Notes under the pieces: generated by a model | Seen by the model: the letters and a program-made list of their open reading frames with translations, nothing else | The model's database searches: none | What the model was told of the DNA's origin: nothing | Source: Clostridium sp. | GTDB lineage: Bacteria > Bacillota > Clostridia > Clostridiales > Clostridiaceae | Assembly: GCA_018372555.1 (NCBI GenBank) | Contig: JAHAIU010000208.1 | Coordinates: forward strand, 1 to 5,255 | DNA: 5,255 bases | Direction of reading: 5' to 3' | Shown here: one piece after another, positions 1 to 5,255 of the stretch | How positions within the stretch are numbered: the stretch's first letter is position 1 | Layout of the letters: the number at the start of each line of letters is the position of its first letter | Program-made: the position numbers and the translations under genes

Positions 1-2394
1 GATAGTTCAAATAATCTATATACAATAAGAGAAAATGGTATAGTATATGATTCTAATGGAAATCCAACTGAATATAAAGTAACAGAAAATAATATGGATC
101 TTTATAAAGGTGAAAATAAGGTAGATAATGTTATGACATCAACCTCACCATTAAAGGTTTTAGGAACAAGTTTCTTAAGTTTAATTTATAGTGATGATGA
201 TGGAGTTACTTGGAGTGATCCTGTTGATTTAAATAAGGATGTTAAAGTTGATTGGATGAGATTCTTAGGAACAGGTCCTGGTGTTGGTATGCAGGTTAAG
301 AATGGTGATCATGCTGGAAGGTTAGTATTCCCAGTATATTTAACAAACTCATCAGGTTTTCAATCAAGTGCTGTAATATATAGTGATGATAATGGTAAAA
401 GTTGGAATATTGGAGAAACAGCCAATGATGGAAGAGATTTGGGAAATGGTGAATTTGGTGATGCAGAACACATGACTTCAGGCCTTCAACTTACAGAATC
501 TCAAGTTGTTGAAATGCCTAATGGACAATTAAAAATGTTTATGAGAAATACTGGAGCATATGTTAGAATAGCAACTAGCTTTGATGGTGGTGCTACTTGG
601 GATTCTGATGTTTATGAGGACTTAAATTTAAGAGAACCATATTGCCAATTAAGCGTTATAAATTATAGTAGAAAAATTGATGGAAAAGATGCTATAATTT
701 TTGCGAATCCTGATTCAGGTAGTAGATCTAATGGGACAGTTAAGGTAGGACTTATAAATCAAAATGGAACTCATGAAAACGGTGAGCCTAAATATACATT
801 TGATTGGAAATATAAAAAGGTTGTTAAACCAGGTTATTATGCATATTCATGTTTAACTGAGCTTCCAGATGGAAATATAGGATTATTCTATGAAGGTACA
901 CCTACTACATCTATGTCATATATGGAAATGGGAATAGATTATCTTAAATATAATGTAGCAGATTCTATTGAGCCAGCAGCAATTAAATCTGTAAATATAC
1001 TTGATGAGGATAATAAATATCTTCCTGGAGAAAATATTAAACTTAAAATAGCATTTAATCAAACTGTAAGTTTAGTTGGCGACAATAACTTAACTGTAAA
1101 TATTGGTGGTAAAGATGTTACATTAACTTTAGTTCCAGAAGAGAATTCAACTGAATTCACTTTTATAGGAACACTTCCAGAGGATATTGAAGCCGGAGAA
1201 TATGGGGTAGTATTAAATGCTAATCCAAATACTAAAATATTAAATACCCTAGGGCATGAGCTGATTCTTAATGAAAATAAAAATTTAGACATAGTAGTTA
1301 ATATTGAAAGAAATGAAGAGAATGAAGAAGTTAATAAAGATGCATTAAAAATCTCAATAGATTATGCAGAAAAATTAAAAGTCAGTGGTGAATTGGAAGA
1401 TGTAATTCCAATTGTTGTGAAGGAATTCAATGAAGCTCTAGAGCTTGCTAAAGGTGTTTATGAAGATAAGAATGCTAGTGAGGCTGAGGTAAATACAGCC
1501 TTTATGAGATTAGCCAATGTTATTCATATGCTTGAGTTTAAAAAAGGTGATAAAGAAGCATTAGAACAATTTATTATCATGGCAGAAGCATTAAATCCGA
1601 AGGTATATACTTCATCATCTTGGGAAGCAATGCAATTAGAACTTGAAAATGCTAAAAGTGTATTTAATAATGAAAATGCAATGGAAAATGAAGTTATGGA
1701 AGCGACTAACAAACTTAAATTAGCTATAGATAATTTAGAAGCTATTAAGATTAATAAGTCAGCTCTACAAAAACTTGTAGATATTATTCTTGCATTAGAT
1801 GAAATTCAATATATACCATCAACATGGGCACCAATGGCTACTCAATTAGAAAATGCAAATAATATTTTAGTTAATGCAGATGCAACTCAAGAAAAAGTAG
1901 ATGAGTCATACAATAGTCTATTAAGATCATATTTACAATTAAGATTGAAAGCAGATAAATCTAAGCTAGATGACTTAATAAATAAAGTAAAAAATATGGA
2001 TTTATCTAAATACTCTTCAAAGGATATTGCCAGAATTAATGCTGAATTAGAGAATGCAATTAAGGTATCTAATAACGAAGGGTCAACACAAAAAGAAGTA
2101 AATGAAGCTACTGAAAGATTAAGAACTGTTGTAAATGAAGTTGCTTCAAATAATGATACTGGAACCAAACCTGATGATGGCTCAGAATCAGGAACTTCCT
2201 CTGGAGATGGAAGTATTGGTAGTGGTTCAGATGCTTCTGGAAGTGAAAGCAGTAGTTCAGGCACAACAGGAAAGGGAAGTAATGGTTCAAAACTACCAAA
2301 TACAGGTGGAGTTCAAACAGGAATATTTGGAGTTATTTCCGCTTTAGCTGGGGTTAGTCTTTTCAGAAAAAGAAAGAATAAGAAGGACTTATAA
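1..2394 (+). CDS. Cell-wall-anchored exo-alpha-sialidase (GH33), 5' end missing
   Basis: The frame is open from base 1, so the start codon and N-terminus lie upstream; 797 residues are visible, and the Met at 94 is internal. The enzyme hydrolyses terminal alpha-linked sialic acids from glycans. Three Asp boxes (SxDxGxTW type) lie at visible residues 64-71, 128-135 and 193-200. Glu166, Arg182, Arg242 and Tyr282 have exactly the spacing of Glu539, Arg555, Arg615 and Tyr655 of Clostridium perfringens NanI (numbering from memory): the Glu/Tyr nucleophile pair and two Args of the triad. The first Arg and the acid/base Asp should lie about 80-110 residues upstream. After the catalytic domain (to about residue 320) come a beta-rich module (about 322-435), four FIVAR-like helical repeats (445-716), a Ser/Gly/Asp linker and an LPNTGG sorting signal (765-797). 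NanI itself is secreted and ends near the catalytic domain, so this is a larger, surface-fixed relative. No frameshift is seen, and a strong terminator follows. Confidence 0.95.
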   Translation, partial: DSSNNLYTIRENGIVYDSNGNPTEYKVTENNMDLYKGENKVDNVMTSTSPLKVLGTSFLSLIYSDDDGVTWSDPVDLNKDVKVDWMRFLGTGPGVGMQVKNGDHAGRLVFPVYLTNSSGFQSSAVIYSDDNGKSWNIGETANDGRDLGNGEFGDAEHMTSGLQLTESQVVEMPNGQLKMFMRNTGAYVRIATSFDGGATWDSDVYEDLNLREPYCQLSVINYSRKIDGKDAIIFANPDSGSRSNGTVKVGLINQNGTHENGEPKYTFDWKYKKVVKPGYYAYSCLTELPDGNIGLFYEGTPTTSMSYMEMGIDYLKYNVADSIEPAAIKSVNILDEDNKYLPGENIKLKIAFNQTVSLVGDNNLTVNIGGKDVTLTLVPEENSTEFTFIGTLPEDIEAGEYGVVLNANPNTKILNTLGHELILNENKNLDIVVNIERNEENEEVNKDALKISIDYAEKLKVSGELEDVIPIVVKEFNEALELAKGVYEDKNASEAEVNTAFMRLANVIHMLEFKKGDKEALEQFIIMAEALNPKVYTSSSWEAMQLELENAKSVFNNENAMENEVMEATNKLKLAIDNLEAIKINKSALQKLVDIILALDEIQYIPSTWAPMATQLENANNILVNADATQEKVDESYNSLLRSYLQLRLKADKSKLDDLINKVKNMDLSKYSSKDIARINAELENAIKVSNNEGSTQKEVNEATERLRTVVNEVASNNDTGTKPDDGSESGTSSGDGSIGSGSDASGSESSSSGTTGKGSNGSKLPNTGGVQTGIFGVISALAGVSLFRKRKNKKDL
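964..1305 (+). other. Beta-rich module of unknown function inside the sialidase
   Basis: This encodes visible residues about 322-435, between the end of the GH33 propeller and the helical repeats. The translation alternates short hydrophobic strands with polar turns (for example IKLKIAFNQTV, LTVNIGGKDVTLTLV, EYGVVLNANP), which suggests an Ig-like or fibronectin-like beta-sandwich. It contains no cysteine. Its position matches that of accessory modules following the catalytic domain in large clostridial sialidases such as NanJ. I cannot assign it to a named family; it could be a spacer or a glycan-binding module. Confidence 0.55.
1333..2148 (+). repeat. Four tandem FIVAR-like helical repeats in the sialidase
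   Basis: Four divergent protein repeats of 65-72 residues start at 1333, 1549, 1753 and 1954, each with an (N/D)K-x-x-L motif. Each then has an amphipathic helix, a short S/T-rich turn, a second helix containing the pattern LENA or EALELA, an acidic N/D-rich loop with a conserved 'EVNEA'-like segment, and a third helix. This is the pattern of FIVAR domains, three-helix bundles common in Gram-positive surface proteins and in clostridial glycoside hydrolases. They probably act as a stalk that holds the catalytic domain away from the wall, though some related repeats bind glycans or proteins. The repeats are diverged at DNA level, so recent duplication is unlikely. Confidence 0.8.
2293..2391 (+). 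other. LPNTGG sortase sorting signal and C-terminal anchor
   Basis: Residues 765-770 of the visible protein read LPNTGG, followed by a hydrophobic stretch (VQTGIFGVISALAGVSLF) and the basic tail RKRKNKKDL just before the TAA stop. This is the complete three-part cell-wall sorting signal. A class A-type sortase is expected to cut between Thr and Gly and link the protein to peptidoglycan. A flexible Ser/Gly/Asp-rich linker (2149-2286), typical of wall-spanning regions, precedes it. Confidence 0.95.
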
Positions 2395-2432
2395 AGTATA
2401 ATAAAAGAATATAAATTAAACTTTTAAATTAG

Positions 2433-2477
2433 TGGTATTGCAAAGTGATTTTTCGAACTTGCAATACCATTTTTTTT
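2433..2477 (+). terminator. Intrinsic terminator of the sialidase gene
   Basis: A perfect 11-bp stem (TGGTATTGCAA at 2433-2443 with TTGCAATACCA at 2459-2469) is followed directly by eight T residues (2470-2477). It lies about 40 bases after the sialidase stop codon and should separate that gene from the lipoprotein gene downstream. Confidence 0.93.
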
Positions 2478-2511
2478 ACTTTTTATTAAATAATATTTAA
2501 TGTATTTTTTC

Positions 2512-2544
2512 TTTAAGATTCATTTAAGGTAATAATGCTATTAT
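2512..2544 (+). promoter_or_regulatory. Promoter with CiaR-like direct repeat upstream of the lipoprotein gene
   Basis: An extended -10 box, TGCTATTAT (2536-2544, hexamer TATTAT at 2539), lies 30 bases before the lipoprotein start codon. No usable -35 hexamer sits at 16-18 bp. Instead two identical TTTAAG copies (2512-2517 and 2523-2528) stand in direct repeat with a 5-base spacer, 11 bp centre to centre, ending exactly 10 bp before the -10 hexamer. Streptococcal CiaR recognises NTTAAG-N5-WTTAAG at this place in the promoter, and other OmpR/PhoB-family regulators use similar 11-bp-phased repeats. I infer a promoter activated by a two-component response regulator; which one is not visible here. 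Confidence 0.6.
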
Positions 2545-2561
2545 TTACTCAAAGAAAATCT

Positions 2562-2567
2562 AGGAGG
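2562..2567 (+). promoter_or_regulatory. Ribosome binding site of the lipoprotein gene
   Basis: A consensus AGGAGG lies 7 bases before the ATG at 2575. It fixes this start, which also gives a full lipoprotein signal peptide. Confidence 0.93.
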
Positions 2568-2574
2568 ATTTATT

Positions 2575-4449
2575 ATGAGTAAAAGAATTATAGCAATTTT
2601 ATCTATAGCTTCTGTACTTTTATTTGGAGTAGGATGTAGTAAAAATATAAGTGAAAACACTGCAATAAGTGGAGAAACTATAGAGGTAGATACGAATATT
2701 ACTTTAGGAGATACTATATCAATTGATGGAAATGGAGCTACTGTAGATGGAAGCAAGGTAGTTATAAACTCAGCTGGAACCTATGGGTTTACCGGAACTT
2801 TAAAGGATGGTCAAATAGTAGTTAATGCTGGTAAAGAAGATAATGTAAGAATTGTCTTAAATGGTGTTGATATAACTTCTACTAATAGTGCACCAATTTA
2901 TAGTATGAGTTCAAAAAATACTTATTTAGTACTTCAAGAAGGAAGTGAAAATATAGTAACAGATGGAGAAAATTATGTTTATGAAGATGAAACAAATGAT
3001 GAGCCTAATGCTACTATATTTAGTAAGGATGACTTAATTATAAGTGGAACAGGAAAATTAACTGTTAATTCTAACTTTAATAATGCTATAACTAGTAAAG
3101 ATGATTTAAAAATATCAGAAGCAGATATTAATATTACTTCAATAGCAGATGGTCTTAGAGGAAAAGATTCAGTTACAATTTCTAGTGGTAATATTAATAT
3201 TAATGCATCAGGAGATGGGATAAAATCTAATAATGCTGAAGATACAGAAAAAGGATATGTATTAATTGAAGGTGGAAGTATAAATATAACTTCATTAGAA
3301 GATGGGATACAAGCTGAAACTAATGCTACTGTAACAGGAGGAGATTTAACTATAAATTCTGGTGGTGGCAGTGAAAATAGTAGTAAGGAAAGTGAAACTT
3401 GGGGAAACTTTGGAAGGACAATGGATAATAAGAATAATTCTACTACTACTGAAGAAGATACTCCAAGTGCAAAAGGAATAAAAGGAAGCAATTTAGTTAA
3501 AATAGATGGTGGAAATATAAATATAGACTCTGCAGATGATTCAATACACTCAAATAGCAATGTTGAAATTAATGGAGGAATAATAAATATTTCTTCAGGA
3601 GATGATGGTGTTCATGGAGATTCTACTGTTGATATTAATTCAGGTGAAATTAATATTGCTAAGTCTTATGAAGGAATTGAGGCTGAAATAGTAAATATTA
3701 ATGATGGAATAATAAATCTTGTAGCTAGCGATGATGGAATAAATGTTGCTGGTGGTAATGATGGATCTTCAATTAACGGTAGACCAGGACAAAATAACTT
3801 TGCTTCATCTGGTAATGCATCACTTAACATAAATGGTGGAAGAATCATTGTAGATGCTAGTGGTGATGGGCTAGATGCAAATGGCTCTATTTATATGAAA
3901 GATGGAGTTGTGATAGTAAATGGACCTGAGAATAATGGTAATGGTTCTTTAGATTATGATAGTAAGTTTGAAATAAGTGGCGGTCTATTAATTGCAGCAG
4001 GATCATCAGGAATGGCTCAAGCACCAAGTGAATCATCAACTCAAAATATATTTAACATAAATAAATCTTTTGATGCAAATAGTATTATTCGTATTGAGGA
4101 TGAGAGTGGAAATGAAGTAATAACTTTTGTACCAAGTAAATCTATAGGTTCTCTTATTGTATCATCACCTAATATTAAAACAGGAAGTAGTTATAAAATT
4201 TATACAGGTGGAGAATCAACAGGAAATTTAGAAGATGGATTATATACTGAAGGAAATTATTCAGGAGGAACAGAAGGAGATAGTTTCACCGTTTCTAGTG
4301 TAGTAACTACTGTAGGTCAAAGTGCTGGTGGATTTGGAAACCCAGGTGGAGGAAGAATGGAAGGAACAGGGAAAATGGATGAGCAAGGAGAAATGCAAGG
4401 AACTCCTCCAGCAGCTATGGAAGGTGGAGAGCCACCAGCAAGACCTTAG
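2575..4449 (+). CDS. Beta-helix lipoprotein of the Cthe_2159 / carbohydrate-binding domain type
   Basis: This is a complete 624-residue protein. The N-terminus is a lipoprotein signal peptide: basic MSKR, a hydrophobic core, then FGVGC with the lipid-modified Cys at residue 21. It should therefore be anchored to the outer face of the membrane. Residues about 147-480 form a chain of roughly eleven short repeats, many about 22 residues long, with alternating strands (IDGGNINIDS, VEINGGIINISS) and recurring DDG/DG turns. This is the hallmark of a right-handed parallel beta-helix. The pattern and the Gly/Pro/Met-rich tail (582-624) fit the Cthe_2159-like family, whose founding member adopts a pectate-lyase-like fold and binds cellulose, acidic polygalacturonan and calcium. 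No catalytic residues can be named, so binding is more likely than cleavage. A low-complexity loop (about 263-298) interrupts one coil, and a further beta domain spans about 482-580. The gene has its own promoter and no close operon partner in view. The function is inferred from family resemblance. Confidence 0.88.
   Translation: MSKRIIAILSIASVLLFGVGCSKNISENTAISGETIEVDTNITLGDTISIDGNGATVDGSKVVINSAGTYGFTGTLKDGQIVVNAGKEDNVRIVLNGVDITSTNSAPIYSMSSKNTYLVLQEGSENIVTDGENYVYEDETNDEPNATIFSKDDLIISGTGKLTVNSNFNNAITSKDDLKISEADINITSIADGLRGKDSVTISSGNININASGDGIKSNNAEDTEKGYVLIEGGSINITSLEDGIQAETNATVTGGDLTINSGGGSENSSKESETWGNFGRTMDNKNNSTTTEEDTPSAKGIKGSNLVKIDGGNINIDSADDSIHSNSNVEINGGIINISSGDDGVHGDSTVDINSGEINIAKSYEGIEAEIVNINDGIINLVASDDGINVAGGNDGSSINGRPGQNNFASSGNASLNINGGRIIVDASGDGLDANGSIYMKDGVVIVNGPENNGNGSLDYDSKFEISGGLLIAAGSSGMAQAPSESSTQNIFNINKSFDANSIIRIEDESGNEVITFVPSKSIGSLIVSSPNIKTGSSYKIYTGGESTGNLEDGLYTEGNYSGGTEGDSFTVSSVVTTVGQSAGGFGNPGGGRMEGTGKMDEQGEMQGTPPAAMEGGEPPARP
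3013..4014 (+). repeat. Beta-helix coil repeats of the lipoprotein
   Basis: The protein repeat unit is roughly S-x-D-x-hydrophobic-x-I-x-G-G-x-I-N-I-x-(S/A)-x-x-D-G-(I/L), about 22 residues per turn, seen about eleven times. The most regular block runs from 3478 to 3741. The stacked acidic turns (ADG, GDG, EDG, ADDS, DDG, YEG, DDG, GDG) would line one edge of the helix and could bind calcium or bridge acidic sugars through calcium. Three coils carry insertions: around 3232-3262, 3361-3468 and 3751-3816. The first precedes a GYVLIEGG strand, the second is Ser/Asn/Thr-rich, and the third is Gly/Asn/Ser-rich. Confidence 0.8.
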
Positions 4450-4648
4450 TTTACAAACTTACTATTAAAATAGATGTTATAGAATATAATAAACCTCATA
4501 ATTAAAATTACATAAAAACAAATAAGTTATAAATTAAGCTGATAGTAATTTTAAAGAATAATATTCTTTAGACTAATTCAAAATACTATGAATTAGTAAT
4601 TGATTATTGATGAGTAAGTTTTAAAGATATACTATAATTAATAAAAAT
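4450..4648 (+). other. AT-rich gene-free stretch with two weak hairpins
   Basis: No reading frame of note is visible on the + strand. Two perfect but AT-rich inverted repeats lie next to each other: TAAAGAAT (4552-4559) with ATTCTTTA (4563-4570), and ACTAATTC (4572-4579) with GAATTAGT (4590-4597). Neither is followed by a T run, so neither looks like a normal terminator. A consensus TATAAT (4633-4638) lies just before the strong hairpin at 4649 but has no good -35 partner. The outer left end of the insertion sequence may lie within the last part of this stretch. Confidence 0.5.
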
Positions 4649-4688
4649 GGAGCTGTCGCACTAAATAATAGTGCTCAGCTCCTTTTTT
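4649..4688 (+). terminator. Terminator-like hairpin at the left side of the IS
   Basis: GGAGCTG (4649-4655) and GCACT (4658-4662) pair with AGTGC (4670-4674) and CAGCTCC (4676-4682) around a 7-base loop, with a small 2x1 internal loop. Six T residues follow (4683-4688). It should stop transcripts from the lipoprotein gene 200 bases upstream. It is GC-rich compared with its surroundings and lies just ahead of the transposase, so I infer that it came with the insertion sequence and shields it from read-through. The mismatch suggests mild decay of a once perfect stem. Confidence 0.8.
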
Positions 4689-4696
4689 GATAAAAA

Positions 4697-4728
4697 ATAA
4701 ATCCAAGACTCAAAAGTCTAGGATTTAT
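4697..4728. repeat. Inverted repeat just upstream of the transposase
   Basis: ATAAATCC-A-AGACT (4697-4710) pairs with AGTCT-A-GGATTTAT (4715-4728) around a CAAA loop: 13 of 14 positions pair, with one central A/A mismatch. It abuts the -10-like box before the transposase frame. It could be a binding site for transposase or a regulator, or a structure that limits translation of transcripts entering from outside. No T run follows, so it is not a typical terminator. Confidence 0.7.
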
Positions 4729-4736
4729 GGTAAAAT
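4728..4736 (+). promoter_or_regulatory. Possible extended -10 promoter of the transposase
   Basis: TGGTAAAAT fits an extended -10 (TGN plus TAAAAT), but no -35 hexamer is found at 16-18 bp. It lies only 7 bases before the putative ATG at 4744, and no ribosome binding site precedes that ATG. A transcript from here would be leaderless or nearly so, and weak expression is expected. Confidence 0.35.
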
Positions 4737-4743
4737 ATTTTTC

Positions 4744-5255
4744 ATGCTAACAAAAAAATCTTACACAAAAATTATACTGTAAATCGAAAGGTTTATCAAT
4801 TAAAATTTCCTTTTAATATATATTGCATAATTCCAGAAAATGATTCAGTGAGATTACTAAGTTAGTTGGTAGAGGAGATGAATTTAACTGAACTATATTC
4901 TACTTATTATAAGATAAGAGAAAATCAAGTATCACCAACGAATATGCTGAAAATTATGCTTTATGGATATATGAATGGTTTCTATTCTTCACGATATATA
5001 AAAAGAGCATGTCTTAGGGATATAAATTTTATATTTTTACTCGAAGGGGCTTCAGCTCCGGATCATTCAACATTTGTAAGATTTAGAAGTTTGTATTTTG
5101 CTCAATGTGCTGAAAAGATATTGGCTGAAATGACTAATTTTCTTTATGATATTGGAGAAATATCAGGTAAATCAATATTTATTGATGGTACTAAAATAGA
5201 AGCTTATGCAAATAAATATACATTTGTTTGGAAAAAAGCTGTGACAAAAAACATG
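4744..5255 (+). pseudogene. IS1182-family transposase, frameshifted and interrupted, 3' end outside window
   Basis: From ATG 4744 the frame reads MLTKKSYTK and then meets TAA at 4780. Adding one A to the run at 4767-4771 restores NYTVNRKVYQLKFPFN and the rest of the family N-terminus, so one base has been lost. In the restored frame a TAG at 4863-4865 interrupts LLS-stop-LVEEM. From 4866 the frame is open to the window edge and includes LLEGASAPDHSTFVRFR, typical of the N-terminal DUF772 region of IS1182/IS5-type transposases. It also includes FIDGTKIEAYANKYTFVWKK, where the Asp at 5184-5186 is probably the first residue of the DDE triad. An ATG at 4878 could start a shortened protein, but GAGGAG touches it directly, leaving no normal spacing, and about 45 N-terminal residues would be missing. 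I judge it inactive. The remaining catalytic residues lie downstream. Confidence 0.85.

Larger units (their letters stand above)
4649..5255 (+). mobile_element. Partial IS1182-family insertion sequence, left part
   Basis: The element is assigned from the transposase remnant that it carries, plus the hairpin and inverted repeat in front of it. The right end lies beyond the window. The left terminal repeat could not be fixed because its partner is not visible, so 4649 is only the first base I can reasonably attach to the element; the true end may be some bases upstream. It lies 200 bases after the lipoprotein stop codon and does not interrupt either surface-protein gene. Confidence 0.65.

Noticed and set aside
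1887..2347. Open frames on the minus strand and in another plus frame across the end of the sialidase.
   Set aside because: They lie wholly inside the coding region, have biased low-complexity translations mirroring its FIVAR and Ser/Gly codons, and lack ribosome binding sites.
94..2394. A 766-residue gene starting at the Met at 94.
   Set aside because: The frame is open and sialidase-like from base 1 and no ribosome binding site precedes 94; the GH33 domain would also be cut, so 94 is an internal Met.
2485..2501. ATTAAAT-AAT-ATTTAAT palindrome upstream of the lipoprotein gene.
   Set aside because: It is made only of A and T in very AT-rich DNA, so it is likely by chance, and it has no known operator pattern.
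2979..3560. A 193-residue minus-strand open frame within the lipoprotein gene.
   Set aside because: Its Ser/Pro/Ile/Leu-rich translation is the reverse shadow of the repeated GG-x-INI codons, and no promoter or ribosome site supports it.
1333..4014. CRISPR array or tandem DNA repeats.
   Set aside because: The repeats exist at protein level only, are diverged in DNA, and are contiguous within reading frames without spacers.
2575..4449. Pectate lyase or other active polysaccharide lyase.
   Set aside because: The beta-helix fold is similar, but I could identify no catalytic Arg/Lys pattern; the repeats and tail fit the non-catalytic Cthe_2159-like group better.
4767..4782. Programmed frameshift making the transposase from two overlapping frames.
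   Set aside because: The run is only five A residues, the upstream frame is just 12 codons, and a separate in-frame TAG at 4863 would still stop translation.

Overview
The window looks like chromosomal DNA from a low-GC Gram-positive Firmicute, most likely a Clostridium sensu stricto. The reasons are very AT-rich DNA with A/T-ending codons, a strong AGGAGG ribosome binding site, an LPXTG-type cell-wall sorting signal, a clostridial NanI-like sialidase catalytic domain, and an IS1182-type transposase resembling clostridial copies. The species cannot be fixed from this stretch.

Layout, all on the + strand. (1) Positions 1-2394 hold the 3' part of a large cell-wall-anchored sialidase gene whose start lies upstream of the window. 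It carries most of a GH33 catalytic domain, a beta-rich module, four FIVAR-like helical repeats, a Ser/Gly linker and an LPNTGG sorting signal. A strong intrinsic terminator (2433-2477) closes it. (2) Positions 2575-4449 encode a complete lipoprotein with a repetitive right-handed beta-helix of the Cthe_2159 (carbohydrate-binding domain) type. Its promoter region has a TTTAAG-N5-TTTAAG direct repeat exactly 10 bp upstream of an extended -10 box, the arrangement known for CiaR-type (OmpR-family) response regulators. (3) Positions 4450-4648 are AT-rich, without a gene, and hold only weak hairpins. (4) From about 4649 to the window end lies the left part of an IS1182-family insertion sequence: a terminator-like hairpin, a second inverted repeat, a weak promoter and a transposase reading frame. 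That frame is broken by a one-base deletion and an in-frame TAG, and it runs off the window.

Both intact genes encode proteins displayed on the cell surface and predicted to act on carbohydrate. The sialidase would release terminal sialic acid from host glycans while attached to peptidoglycan. The lipoprotein would sit on the outer face of the membrane and may bind acidic polysaccharide. The terminator and separate promoter between them argue for two transcription units, so a joint role is only suggested by proximity. I found no clear new multi-gene system here. The most unusual points are the modular make-up of the sialidase and the CiaR-like promoter of the lipoprotein gene.
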